From: CABQCM01 sp965145485
Lineage (GTDB): Bacteria; Bacillota; Clostridia; Oscillospirales; Acutalibacteraceae
Assembly (NCBI GenBank): GCA_965145485.1
Contig: CBCTCU010000021.1
Location: forward strand, 1-47,024
Reading direction: 5' to 3'
DNA: 47,024 nt
Positions within the stretch are counted from its first letter, which is position 1. Each line of letters opens with the position of its first letter. The translations under genes were made by a program, and so were the position numbers. The notes beneath the pieces are model-generated. The model ran no database searches and was not told where the DNA came from. It saw only the letters and a list, made by a program, of their open reading frames with translations. Below, piece by piece: positions 1-9,430 of this stretch.

Positions 1-2587
1 GGATACGCGCGCCGACTTCGGCCATTTCCTCCTGTTTGCGCGCGATGCTGCCGGTCGAATCCTCCCGGCGACGGGCTATCTCGTCCAGGGAGGTTCGGAT
101 GGTCTCAATATCCTTTTCGGCCGCCATCTGGGCCATGCGCAGCGCCGAGCAACGCTCGCCCAGCTCCTCCCTGCGCTGCGTCAGCTCGTCCCGACCGCCG
201 GTCAGGGCGTTGAGCTTTTCCTGCCAGGCGGCGCTCTCATCCGAAAGCCCGGCCTGGGCGGCGACGGCCTCCTGCACCACCGCGGTAAGCTCGGCGCGCC
301 GGCGGGAGGCGTCCTCCTCCTCGCGCATCAAATCCTCCATCGTACGCTTGGCTAAGGCAAGCTGATCCCCCACCCGGCGAAGCTCGGATTCCAACCGGAT
401 GCTATCCTCCTGCACGGTGGTCATTTCGGAACGCAGGGCCAGCAACGCGGCCTCTTCCCTGGCAAGCTCGGCGGCAGCGGCACGGTGGCTTTCCAGAGCC
501 TGGGCGGCCTGCTCTTCGAGCTTTTTCGCATCCGAGCGAACCGCCTCAATCTCCCCCGACCGGGCCAGGATGCCCGCATTCCTGGACAGCGACCCGCCCG
601 TCAGGGAGCCGCCGGCATTGACCACCTGGCCATCCAAAGTGACCACGCGAAAACGGTATGCATACCGCCGGGCGATCGACACCGCGGCATCCAGATCTTC
701 GGCCACGGCCACCCGCCCAAGCAGGGAGGTAACAATTTCACGATACTGGTCGTCAAAAGAGACCAGGCCGGCCGCTATGCCCACAAACCCGGCGCAGCCT
801 TCCAGCCCCTTTTCCTCCAAAGCGCGCCCTTTGATCGAGGTCATGGGGAGAAAGGTCCCCCGCCCCGCCTTATGCTCCTTGAGATGGGCGATGGCCCGTT
901 TGGCGTCGGTTTCGGTTTCCACAACGATATGCTGCATGGCCGCGCCGAGGGCGATTTCCACGGCGGTGGCGTACCGGCTCTCGACCGAAATCAGACGGGA
1001 TACCGGCCCGCGGATACCCGCGAGCTGCCCGCGTCCGGCCGCCTTCATAACCTCCTTGACCGAGTAGGCAAAGCCCTCGAGATTACGCTCGAGCTCTTCG
1101 AGCATCTGCGCCCGCTTGAGCTTGGCCTGCGCGTCGAGCGAGAGGCTGTCGGCCTGCTTTTTCAGCTCCTCCACCTTGGCCCGGCGGGAATCCAGGCGCA
1201 TCATACGCCCCTTTTCGGCGTTGCGGCACTCCTCCATACGGGCGGTATGGCGCTGCAAATCCTCCTGCAGCGCGGCAAGCTCGCTCTCCATACGCGCCGA
1301 CTCGGCCTGCTGCGTTTTCTTTGCCTGTTCGACAGCGGACGAACGGCGGGCGATCTCCTCCAGGGAGGACCGGGCGGCGGCTTCCTTCGTCTGCCACTGA
1401 GAACAGCGGGCGGTCAGCTCGCTCATGGTACGGTTGATCTGCTCCAACTCGCCGGAAGAACGCACGCTCTCCTGCAACAGGTCCTCCAGTTGGGCGGAAG
1501 CCTCGGCCAGCAACCCTTTCTGGCGGGACAGCTCGGCTTCCTTTTGGCGAATTTCCTCTTCGCCTGCCAGGACCTGCGCCGACAGCTCAGCATCGCTGCC
1601 GCCGATGTGCTCGATCTCCTTTTGAATGCGCTCGATGGTCTCCTGCTGGTGCTCAATCGTATTGCGGGCGACGGCGATCTCCCCGTCGGTGCGGGCGGCC
1701 GCCTCCTCCATGCTGGCGGCGGTGCGCCGGAGTTCGTCGATCTCGACCGCAATGGCCTGCATGGCCTGACCGATGCGCGCGCTCTCCCCGGCCGAGTTGT
1801 CCATGGCCCGGCCGGCCTCTTCGTACTGGCTGCGGGCCAGATCGATTTTATGCTGCTGCTCGCGCAGCACATCCCTGGAGCGCTCGAGCGAATCGAGCCA
1901 CAGCCCGATTTCCAGCGTGCGCTTCTCATCCGACAGGGTCAAAAAACGCTCGGCTTTCTCGCTCTGCGTTTTCAGAGGGCCGACCCGGGCCTCCAATTCC
2001 GACTGGATGTCGAGCAGGCGGACCATGTTTTCCTGCGCGCCGGCCAGCTTTCGTTCGGCCTCCTGCCGGCGGTAGCGGTAGCGGGATATTCCCGCCGCCT
2101 CTTCAAACATATCCCGCCGCTCCTCCGACCGGCGGCCGACGATGTCGCTGATTTTCCCCTGGCCGATCATGGAATAGCCATCCCGCCCTACGCCGGTATC
2201 CATGAACAGGTCGTTGACGTCCTTCAAACGGACCGAGGCGCGGTTGATGCGGTACTCGCTCTCGCCCGAGCGGTAGTAACGGCGGGTAACCGAAACCTCG
2301 TCGCTGTCGCAGGGGAGGGAACGGTCGGTATTGTCAAAACAGATGGTCACCTCAGCAAAGCCGAGCGCCTTGCGCGCAGCCGTGCCGCCGAAGATCACGT
2401 CCTCCATCTTGGCGCCGCGCAACGACTTGGTCGACTGCTCCCCCAGCACCCAGCGGATCGCATCCGAAAGATTGCTTTTTCCGCTTCCGTTGGGCCCGAC
2501 AACGGCGGTAACCCCCTTGCTGAAGCGCAGCACCACCTTGTCGGGGAACGATTTGAACCCTTGTATTTCCAGTGACTTTAAAAGCAA
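1..2587 (-). CDS. smc: Chromosome partition protein SMC (C-terminus outside window)
   Basis: ATPase that organises and segregates the chromosome with ScpA/ScpB. The minus strand reads open from 2587 to the window edge, about 862 residues of a family near 1190. The N-terminus has the SMC head: GFKSF, then Walker A GPNGSGKSN at about residues 32-40, and the Q-loop region with YSMIGQGKISDIV. Long coiled coil follows. The hinge ends near residue 670 with VTLDGQVVNAGGSLTGGS. The second coil and C-terminal ATPase half lie beyond base 1. The start is TTG at 2585-2587, preceded by AGAGG; no ATG fits, because the open frame begins just upstream. It sits 4 bases after the radical SAM gene, so it is probably co-transcribed with plsX-rnc. 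Assignment is very secure; the exact start is less so. Confidence 0.95.
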   Translation of the reverse strand, partial: MLLKSLEIQGFKSFPDKVVLRFSKGVTAVVGPNGSGKSNLSDAIRWVLGEQSTKSLRGAKMEDVIFGGTAARKALGFAEVTICFDNTDRSLPCDSDEVSVTRRYYRSGESEYRINRASVRLKDVNDLFMDTGVGRDGYSMIGQGKISDIVGRRSEERRDMFEEAAGISRYRYRRQEAERKLAGAQENMVRLLDIQSELEARVGPLKTQSEKAERFLTLSDEKRTLEIGLWLDSLERSRDVLREQQHKIDLARSQYEEAGRAMDNSAGESARIGQAMQAIAVEIDELRRTAASMEEAAARTDGEIAVARNTIEHQQETIERIQKEIEHIGGSDAELSAQVLAGEEEIRQKEAELSRQKGLLAEASAQLEDLLQESVRSSGELEQINRTMSELTARCSQWQTKEAAARSSLEEIARRSSAVEQAKKTQQAESARMESELAALQEDLQRHTARMEECRNAEKGRMMRLDSRRAKVEELKKQADSLSLDAQAKLKRAQMLEELERNLEGFAYSVKEVMKAAGRGQLAGIRGPVSRLISVESRYATAVEIALGAAMQHIVVETETDAKRAIAHLKEHKAGRGTFLPMTSIKGRALEEKGLEGCAGFVGIAAGLVSFDDQYREIVTSLLGRVAVAEDLDAAVSIARRYAYRFRVVTLDGQVVNAGGSLTGGSLSRNAGILARSGEIEAVRSDAKKLEEQAAQALESHRAAAAELAREEAALLALRSEMTTVQEDSIRLESELRRVGDQLALAKRTMEDLMREEEDASRRRAELTAVVQEAVAAQAGLSDESAAWQEKLNALTGGRDELTQRREELGERCSALRMAQMAAEKDIETIRTSLDEIARRREDSTGSIARKQEEMAEVGARI

Positions 2588-2591
2588 CGTT

Positions 2592-3590
2592 TCACATCCT
2601 CTGTACGGTGACCTGATAATGGGAGAGGGCGCGGTCCTCCCGAATGCGGCAGCGGTAGCCCTGTGTCTCTAGCCGGCTTAGGTTGCGCCGGCGCTGCCCC
2701 GCCGCCTTGGAGACACACCCGGCGGGCACCCCGAGCGTGTACTCTCCCCCCGCGAGGCCGGACAGCGCCTCGCATTCCGCGCGGTAAAACAGCTCCCCCT
2801 CGCACAATTCGCGAAAGGCGGGATGCCATGGCCCTGCGAGCAGGTTGTCCCGCAGGGAGTCGGAGGCGTGCAGCCCCAGGCGGATCACTCGGATGCCGCG
2901 CCCCTCGAAATAGGACAAAAGCCCGGCGCACAGTGCAACCGCCTCATCAAGCGGCTGGGGCGCATACAGCCCATCGCGATACCACGCGGCCAGACGGGTG
3001 CCGCGCAGCACTAGTGTGGGATAGATGCGCACAGTCGCCGGCTTCAAAGCGGCCAGCTCGCGCGCCGTCCTAAGGGCGCCGGAACTGGTATCCCCCGGCA
3101 ACCCGGTCATCATTTGCAGCCCCAGCTCCAAACCGGCCTGCATCACCAGAGCGCCAGCCCGCCGGGTATTCTCCGGCGTATGCCCCCGCCCGTTAAGGGA
3201 AAGGACGCTGGGATCCATGCTCTGCGCCCCCAGCTCCACCGCCGTGACGCCGTGGCTCTTGAGATAACGGACGGTATCTTCCTCCACCGCGTCGGGGCGG
3301 GTGGACAGGCGAATGCCGTAAAACAGCCCCCGCCGCACATAAACCTCCGCTGCCTCCAGCAAAGGGGCGGTGGTTTCGCGGGGCAGAGCGGTAAAACTGC
3401 CGCCAAAAAAGGCGATTTCCGAGCTGCGCGGATCGACCTGGCCGCTGCGCAGCGCCGTCTGAGCCGCGGCGGAAACATCCTCCGGCGTGGGCAGGCGTTG
3501 TAAGCCGGTGATGGCCCTCTGGTCACAAAAGCTGCACTGATGCGGGCAGCCCGCGTGGGGGACGAAGAGGGCAACGTTGACGTGCTTCAC
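2592..3590 (-). CDS. Radical SAM protein of the rnc-smc operon
   Basis: Predicted radical SAM enzyme of 332 residues. The cluster motif CPHQCSFC near residues 15-22 (CxxxCxxC) binds the 4Fe-4S cluster; FFGGSFTAL and the following TIM-barrel motifs resemble the Elp3/MiaB/NifB-like group. The first codon is GTG at 3588-3590, which overlaps the rnc stop in a GTGA arrangement and argues for translational coupling. Genes of this type commonly lie between rnc and smc in Clostridia, but I know of no firmly assigned substrate, so none is given. Family assignment is strong; function unknown. Confidence 0.9.
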   Translation of the reverse strand: MKHVNVALFVPHAGCPHQCSFCDQRAITGLQRLPTPEDVSAAAQTALRSGQVDPRSSEIAFFGGSFTALPRETTAPLLEAAEVYVRRGLFYGIRLSTRPDAVEEDTVRYLKSHGVTAVELGAQSMDPSVLSLNGRGHTPENTRRAGALVMQAGLELGLQMMTGLPGDTSSGALRTARELAALKPATVRIYPTLVLRGTRLAAWYRDGLYAPQPLDEAVALCAGLLSYFEGRGIRVIRLGLHASDSLRDNLLAGPWHPAFRELCEGELFYRAECEALSGLAGGEYTLGVPAGCVSKAAGQRRRNLSRLETQGYRCRIREDRALSHYQVTVQRM

Positions 3591-4261
3591 AGCCCCATGA
3601 GCTTGAGGGCCTCGTGGGCGGCCGACTGCTCGGCCTCCTTTTTGCTTCTGCCCTCGCCGCGGCCGACGACATTGGAATTGATGCGCACCTCGACGGCAAA
3701 GCGCTTGTCATGATCCGGGCCGCTGGCCTCTACCAGAACGTACTCGAGCATTTCCTCCGGGTTCTGCTGAATAACCTCCTGCAAGGCGGTCTTGTAATCC
3801 CGAAAGGAGGGATCTTTTTTCTCCCGCAGTTGCGACAGGACAAAGCGCACCACAAACCGGTCGGCCGCCTCCATACCGCCGTCGATGTAAATCGCAGCGA
3901 GCAAAGCCTCGAACGCGTCGGCCAGGATCGAATCGCGCCCTCTTCCCCCGGTATTCTGTTCCCCCCGGCTAAGCAGCAGATAATCCCCCAGCGAGATCTT
4001 GCGCGCCAGGGAGCAGAGCGATTTCTCACACACAAGCGAGGAGCGGATCTTGGTCAGCTCCCCCTCCGGCAGATGGGTAAAATAGCGATATAAATGGTCG
4101 CTAACCACAATGGAGAGCACGGCGTCGCCGAGAAATTCCAGCCGTTCGTTGCTTGCAATATGCCGCCCGGACTCATTGGCATAGGAGGAATGGGTCAAAG
4201 CGTTGGTCAAAAGGGATGCGTCCTGAAAGGTATAGCCGATGATCTCTTCCAGCCGTTTCAT
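3587..4261 (-). CDS. rnc: Ribonuclease III
   Basis: Double-strand-specific endoribonuclease of 224 residues that matures rRNA and cleaves structured mRNAs. The catalytic signature NERLEFLGDAV is at residues 38-48, with a second acidic cluster in the RNase III domain (DAFEALLAAIYID). A C-terminal double-stranded RNA-binding domain covers about residues 155-222 (DYKTALQEVIQ to KKEAEQSAAHEAL). The start ATG overlaps the plsX stop by 4 bases and the stop overlaps the next gene's GTG, so plsX, rnc and the radical SAM gene are tightly coupled. The acpP gene often found between plsX and rnc in Bacillota is absent here. Confidence 0.97.
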   Translation of the reverse strand: MKRLEEIIGYTFQDASLLTNALTHSSYANESGRHIASNERLEFLGDAVLSIVVSDHLYRYFTHLPEGELTKIRSSLVCEKSLCSLARKISLGDYLLLSRGEQNTGGRGRDSILADAFEALLAAIYIDGGMEAADRFVVRFVLSQLREKKDPSFRDYKTALQEVIQQNPEEMLEYVLVEASGPDHDKRFAVEVRINSNVVGRGEGRSKKEAEQSAAHEALKLMGL

Positions 4262-5274
4262 TGCCGTTGTCTTCCCTCCTCTGCGACCTGGGCAACCGCC
4301 TGTGTAATGGCCTCGATGGCGTTGGACTCAGCAAAAACCGCCGCCTGATGGATGGCGTTCATGATCGCTTTGGCGCTCGAGCTGCCGTGCGCCTTGATGA
4401 CCGGGCTGCGCACTCCCATGAGAGGGGCGCCACCCGTCTCGCTGTAGTCGAGGGTGCGTTTTAAAGCCGCCATCTTCTTTTTGACCAGCAGCGCGGCCAG
4501 CTTGCCAGCCGTTCCCGAGAGAAAGACCCCTTTGATCATGCCCATCAGGGAGGAAGCCGCGCCCTCCGTCAGCTTGAGCACGACATTGCCGGAAAAGCCG
4601 TCGCATACCAGCACGTCGCATCCACCGCCGGGCACGTCGCGCGCCTCGACATTGCCGATAAAATGGAGGGGGGAGGCCTTCAGCAGCGAAAAGGCGGCAT
4701 GCTGCAGCTCGCCCCCTTTGGATTCCTCGGTGCCAACGTTGAGCAGCCCGACGCGGGGGGAGACAACCCCCATCACCCGCTCCATATAGACCGACCCCAT
4801 GATGCCGAAACTTTGCAGCATCTCGGGGCGGCACTCGACATTGGCCCCCGAATCGATGAGAAGATAAGGCTGCTTGGGGGTGGGAACCGTTACGGCCAGC
4901 GCAGCGCGTTTGACCCCCTGGATGCGCTTGATATAAAAGGTCGAGCCCATGACGAGCGCCCCGGTGCTGCCGGCTGAGACAAAGGCGTCCCCCTCGCCCG
5001 CCGCTACCCGGCGCAGCCCCTCGGCCATGGAACAATCCTTCTTGGATTTGAGAATTTCACCCGGGTCGTCGCACATCTCGATGACCCCGCCGGCCGGGAT
5101 GATGTCGATGCCGTCGAGGGAAACTCCCTCCTTCGCGGCACAGGAACGGATGGCCTCCTCCTGACCGACCAACGCGATCTCCATGCCCCACTTCTGACGG
5201 GCCAGCGCCGCACCCTGAACACAGCAGGACGGGGCGTGATCCCCTCCAAAGGCGTCTACAACAATTCTGCTCAT
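4258..5274 (-). CDS. plsX: Phosphate acyltransferase PlsX
   Basis: Converts acyl-ACP to acyl-phosphate, the acyl donor for PlsY in phospholipid synthesis; a peripheral membrane enzyme. The N-terminus IVVDAFGGDHAP and the internal LIDSGANVECRPE and CDGFSGNVVLKLTEG segments are characteristic. I take the ATG at 5274 (MSRIVVDAFGG). An ATG at 5280 and GTG at 5283 are also in frame, and AAGGA lies 5 bases before 5280, so the start could be two codons earlier. It is the first gene of the plsX-rnc-radical SAM-smc run. The 234 bases upstream show no clear consensus promoter. Confidence 0.95.
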   Translation of the reverse strand: MSRIVVDAFGGDHAPSCCVQGAALARQKWGMEIALVGQEEAIRSCAAKEGVSLDGIDIIPAGGVIEMCDDPGEILKSKKDCSMAEGLRRVAAGEGDAFVSAGSTGALVMGSTFYIKRIQGVKRAALAVTVPTPKQPYLLIDSGANVECRPEMLQSFGIMGSVYMERVMGVVSPRVGLLNVGTEESKGGELQHAAFSLLKASPLHFIGNVEARDVPGGGCDVLVCDGFSGNVVLKLTEGAASSLMGMIKGVFLSGTAGKLAALLVKKKMAALKRTLDYSETGGAPLMGVRSPVIKAHGSSSAKAIMNAIHQAAVFAESNAIEAITQAVAQVAEEGRQRQ

Positions 5275-5517
5275 GGTCATCACTTTCCTTTTCTATTGAT
5301 CCAAGGGTGTTGGCAAGCCGCAAAGGCCCGGCGGGAAAGGCCAAACCCTTCCCACGATGGCCCAGGCGGCCAGCCTGGTAAAACACGAATGTTTCCTCAC
5401 AACCCGTCCTTGTATTCGGTGGCCGGACGCCGGATGGCATCACAAAGCGCGCCCGTATCCCGGCCCGTTGCCGACCGTGGTCATCCCCCGCTCTCAGCCC
5501 TGGAAAACGGGAACGCC

Positions 5518-7065
5518 TTATGACAACTCCCGGCAGGCACGCTCCAAATCGGCCAGCGCACGGGCAGCCAGCGCGGCATAACGCTCCCGCTTATCCCGGA
5601 TGGGGCTCTCAAGCGCGGGCAAGATACCGAAATTGGCGCCCATGGGCTGAAAGTCGCGCACGCCGGGGTCGCTGATGTAACGGCACAGCGCCCCGATCAT
5701 GGTCGTCGCAGGCGGAATCAGGGGTGGCTTGCCCATGAGCTGACGGGCGGCGTTGATTCCAGCCAAAATCCCCGACGAGGCCGACTCCATATAGCCCTCG
5801 ACGCCGGTCAACTGCCCGGCAAAAAATATCCTTTCGTCCGACCGCAGCCGGTAGGAAGGCTCCAGCAGGCGGGGGGAATCGAGGAAGGTGTTGCGGTGCA
5901 TGACCCCATAGCGAATAAATTCCGCGCCATGCAGCGCGGGGATCATGGAAAACACCCGCTTTTGCTCGGAAAATTTTAAGTTGGTCTGAAAGCCAACCAG
6001 ATTGTACAACGTCGCTGCGGCATTCTCCCTGCGAAGCTGTACCACCGCCCACGGGCGGTGTCCGGTGCGGGGGTCGCGCAGGCCGACCGGCTTGAGGGGG
6101 CCGAAACGGATGGTATCCCGTCCGCGGCGAGCCATGACCTCGATGGGCATACATCCCTCGTACACCTTCATGCCCGCCTTTCCATGGCCAGGCGAGGCGG
6201 GCTGTCCATCGTTGCCGCCGGCGGCCGGGGGGATCGCTTCCTCACAGGCCAAAGCCGCTGCGGCCTCCCCCCTGGCAGGGGTGCCATTCTCCGGGTGCGA
6301 GCCGTCCGTCTCATGCGGCTGGCCCTGCGCCGTCGGGTTGGCGCCGCCCACTGGGGGGACGGCTTCCAAGTCGCCCCTTTCCGCCAAAGCCCCTGACAAT
6401 ATGGAACGCTCAAAGGCCTTGAGTTCGACGCTTTCGGCGTGGATCAGGGCATCGTAAAAAGCCTCGTATTCCTCCCGGTTCATCGGGCAGTTGAGGTAGT
6501 CCCCTTCCCCCTCTCCCCGGTCGTAGCGGGAGGCTGCGAAGGCGTGCGCCATATCCACGCTTTCGGCCGTGACAATGGGGGCGGCAGCATCGTAAAAGCT
6601 CAAATAATCCCTGCCCAATCGGCGGGCAATATCCCCGGCCAGCGCGTCGCTGGTCAACGGGCCGGTGGCCACCACGCACACGCCCGTCTGAGGCAAAGCC
6701 GTGCACTCCCGGCATTCAACGCGTATGTTGGGATGGCTGCGAACCGCCTGGGTTACCATGGAGGAAAAGGCCTCGCGGTCAACCGCCAGCGCGCCGCCGG
6801 CCGCCACGGCGCATTTTAGCGCGCTGTCAACACAGATGGAACCAAGGCGGCGCATCTCTTCTTTCAGCAGACCGGCCGCCGATTCCAACCGGCGGGCCTT
6901 GAGGGAGTTGGAGCACACCAGCTCGGCAAAGGTATCGGCGTGGTGCGCCGGCGATCGCCGGGCCGGCTTTTGCTCGACGAGGACGACCTCCACCCCGGCG
7001 TTTGCCAGCTGGAGGGCAGCCTCACAGCCGGCCAGTCCCGCCCCAATGACGGTGGCATGGTTCAT
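5518..7065 (-). CDS. trmFO: tRNA (uracil-54-C5)-methyltransferase TrmFO with an internal insert
   Basis: Folate- and FAD-dependent enzyme that makes m5U54 in the tRNA T-loop. The N-terminal dinucleotide fold VIGAGLAGCEAALQLA (residues 6-21), CSNSLKA (51-57), the GDYLNCPMN region (188-195) and EGCMPIEVMARRG (from 303) are all typical, as is the C-terminal FAGQLTGVEGY. The protein is 515 residues against about 440 in the family. The excess is a Gly/Pro/Ala/Glu-rich stretch at about residues 222-298, just before the EGCMPIE loop. ATG at 7065 is preferred over an in-frame TTG at 7077 because AAAGGA abuts the TTG too closely. Gene order dprA-topA-trmFO matches Bacillus. Confidence 0.95.
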   Translation of the reverse strand: MNHATVIGAGLAGCEAALQLANAGVEVVLVEQKPARRSPAHHADTFAELVCSNSLKARRLESAAGLLKEEMRRLGSICVDSALKCAVAAGGALAVDREAFSSMVTQAVRSHPNIRVECRECTALPQTGVCVVATGPLTSDALAGDIARRLGRDYLSFYDAAAPIVTAESVDMAHAFAASRYDRGEGEGDYLNCPMNREEYEAFYDALIHAESVELKAFERSILSGALAERGDLEAVPPVGGANPTAQGQPHETDGSHPENGTPARGEAAAALACEEAIPPAAGGNDGQPASPGHGKAGMKVYEGCMPIEVMARRGRDTIRFGPLKPVGLRDPRTGHRPWAVVQLRRENAAATLYNLVGFQTNLKFSEQKRVFSMIPALHGAEFIRYGVMHRNTFLDSPRLLEPSYRLRSDERIFFAGQLTGVEGYMESASSGILAGINAARQLMGKPPLIPPATTMIGALCRYISDPGVRDFQPMGANFGILPALESPIRDKRERYAALAARALADLERACRELS

Positions 7066-7251
7066 ACTGGTTACCAAATCCTTTCGACGTTATCGCGAAG
7101 CCGTACCCCGCGCAGAACAAGGCGCAGCCAGCTTGCATCTCCCCGCCCGGGCGAAAGAAAAGCGGCGCCCTGACCGGCAAGCGAGGCCCGGCCAGGCGCT
7201 GTGCCAGCCGCACCGGCTATGGCGCAGGATGTGGGCGCACATGCCAAAGCC

Positions 7252-9414
7252 TCAGGCCTGCGGTGCTGTGCCGTCCTTGGCGGAATCGTCCGCTTGCTTT
7301 TGCGGCTTCTTGGAGGTTTTTTTGCCCTTTGCCGTTTTCTTCTCGACCTGCGCCTCATAGCCGCAGCCCTCGTTGAGGCAGACAATGAGCCCCCCTCGGC
7401 GTTTAAACAGGGTCTTGCCGCACTGGGGGCAGCGGTCGGCAATGGGAACGTCCCATGTCATGAATTTGCACCCCGGCGCTTTTTCACAGCCGTAATACTT
7501 ATAGCCCCGTTTCGATTTCTTTTCCAAAATGCGGTTGCCGCAAAGAGGGCATTCACCGGGGGTTTCGACGACGATGGGCTTGGTGTTCTTACACTCGGGG
7601 TAACCCGAACAGGCCAGGAATTTGCCAAAACGGCCCACCTTGATCACCATCTTTTTGCCGCACAGCTCGCAGACCTGATCGGTCTCAACATCGGGGATCT
7701 TGGCCCGTTTGCCGTCCATCTTTTTTTCAGCTTCCTCGAGGGTCTTTTCAAAGGGGCCGTAGAATTTCCGCAGAGTCTCAACGTAGTCCAGCTTCCCCTC
7801 TTCCACCTGGTCAAGCTCCTTTTCCATCGAAGCGGTAAATTTGACGTCCACGATGTCTTTGAACAAATCCCGCATCAGCCCGGTGGTTACCTCGCCGAGC
7901 GCGGTGGGCTTGAGATTTTTCTTCTCCCGCTCGACGTAGTCGCGCGCCAAAATGGTGCTGATGGTGGGGGCATAGGTACTTGGCCGTCCAATGCCGTTTT
8001 CCTCCAGGGCTTTGATGAGGGTGGCCTCGGTGTAACGGGGGGGCGGCTGGGTAAAGTGCTGGTTGGCCGCCAAATCCTTGCATTTTAAGGGATCCCCAAC
8101 CGTCAGCGGGGGCAAAAAGCCCTGCTCCTCTTCCTCCACGTCACGGCCCTCGACGTAGATGGCGGTAAAGCCGTCAAAACGCACGGTGTAACCGCTGGCC
8201 TTGAAGATGTAGTCGCCCGCCTGGATGTCGGCCTGGCGGGTATCCTGCACGCAGGCGGCCATGAGGCTGGCGATAAAACGCTCCCAGATGAGCTTGTAAA
8301 CGCGGTATTGGTCGTTGGTCAGGCTGGCCCTGGCACGCTCGGGGGTGAGGGAGGGAATGGTCGGCCGGATTGCCTCGTGCCCATCCTGCGCGTTCGCACG
8401 GGATTTAAACACCCTCGGCTTACTGGGCAGATAATTTTTACCAAAGCGCTCGGTGATATAGGCGTTTCCCTCTTCGCGCGCCTGGTCGGAAATGCGCAGC
8501 GAATCGGTTCGCATATAGGTGATCAGACCGGTGGTGCCCACGCCCTCGACGGCGACGCCCTCATAGAGCTGCTGCGCGACCTTCATGGTGCGCTGCGAGG
8601 TCATGTTGAGCTTACGCGAAGCCTCCTGCTGCAGGGTGGAAGTGATAAAGGGCGGGGCGGGCTGACGGTTTCGCACCCCGTTTTTGACCGATTTGACGAT
8701 AAAGTCGGCCCCCGACAGCTCCTGCTTGATCTTCTCGGCCGTCTCCTCGTTGGGGATGGAAACCTTTTCGCCGTCCGCTTTGCTGTGCAGGTGGGCCTCA
8801 AACGCCTTTTGTACCCCTTTGGTGGTCAGTTTGGCGTCGATGGTCCAGTATTCTTCACTCTGAAAGGCGCGAATTTCTTCCTCCCGGTCGACAATCAGGC
8901 GCACGGCCACGCTCTGCACCCGCCCGGCCGACAGCCCGCGGCGCACCTTGCGCCATAGGAAGGGGCTGAGCTTGTAACCGACGATGCGGTCGAGAATCCG
9001 GCGCGCCTGCTGCGCGTTGACCAGATTCTGGTCAATGGTGCGGGGGGCGGCCATGCCGTTTTGCACCCCCGATTTGGTGATTTCATTGAAAGTCACCCGG
9101 ATGGGATCGTCCAGGTTAAGGGCCAGCATCTGCGCCAGGTGCCAGGAAATGGCCTCCCCTTCGCGGTCGGGGTCGGTGGCGAGATAGACGCAATCGGCGT
9201 CGGCCGCCGCCGACTTCAGCTTGCCGATCAGTTCGTCCTTGCCGTCAATATCCATATACTCCGGCTTGAAATCATGCTCGATATCAACGCCCATTTTCTT
9301 TTTCGGCAAATCGCGCACATGGCCCATCGACGCTACTATTTTATAATCCCCGCCAAGGTATTTTTGGATGGTCGTGGCCTTGGAGGGGGACTCGACTATC
9401 ACCAGTTTGGACAT
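7252..9414 (-). CDS. topA: DNA topoisomerase I
   Basis: Type IA topoisomerase that relaxes negative supercoils. The Toprim domain begins MSKLVIVESPSKA and carries DPDREGE at residues 81-87; the active-site Tyr is Y300 in GLITYMRTDS. Three C-terminal four-cysteine zinc ribbons follow (CELC...C, CPLC...C, CPQC...C), then a Lys-rich tail. Total 720 residues. ATG at 9414 is chosen because AGGTGG lies five bases before it; an in-frame GTG at 9423 is part of that same stretch. Only 16 bases separate it from dprA, so the two are probably one transcript. Confidence 0.97.
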   Translation of the reverse strand: MSKLVIVESPSKATTIQKYLGGDYKIVASMGHVRDLPKKKMGVDIEHDFKPEYMDIDGKDELIGKLKSAAADADCVYLATDPDREGEAISWHLAQMLALNLDDPIRVTFNEITKSGVQNGMAAPRTIDQNLVNAQQARRILDRIVGYKLSPFLWRKVRRGLSAGRVQSVAVRLIVDREEEIRAFQSEEYWTIDAKLTTKGVQKAFEAHLHSKADGEKVSIPNEETAEKIKQELSGADFIVKSVKNGVRNRQPAPPFITSTLQQEASRKLNMTSQRTMKVAQQLYEGVAVEGVGTTGLITYMRTDSLRISDQAREEGNAYITERFGKNYLPSKPRVFKSRANAQDGHEAIRPTIPSLTPERARASLTNDQYRVYKLIWERFIASLMAACVQDTRQADIQAGDYIFKASGYTVRFDGFTAIYVEGRDVEEEEQGFLPPLTVGDPLKCKDLAANQHFTQPPPRYTEATLIKALEENGIGRPSTYAPTISTILARDYVEREKKNLKPTALGEVTTGLMRDLFKDIVDVKFTASMEKELDQVEEGKLDYVETLRKFYGPFEKTLEEAEKKMDGKRAKIPDVETDQVCELCGKKMVIKVGRFGKFLACSGYPECKNTKPIVVETPGECPLCGNRILEKKSKRGYKYYGCEKAPGCKFMTWDVPIADRCPQCGKTLFKRRGGLIVCLNEGCGYEAQVEKKTAKGKKTSKKPQKQADDSAKDGTAPQA

Positions 9415-9430
9415 GCGGTCCACCTGCTTT

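Noticed and set aside
485..2575. Long plus-strand open frame of 696 codons
   Set aside because: It is the antisense shadow of smc; the minus strand encodes clear SMC head, coil and hinge motifs.
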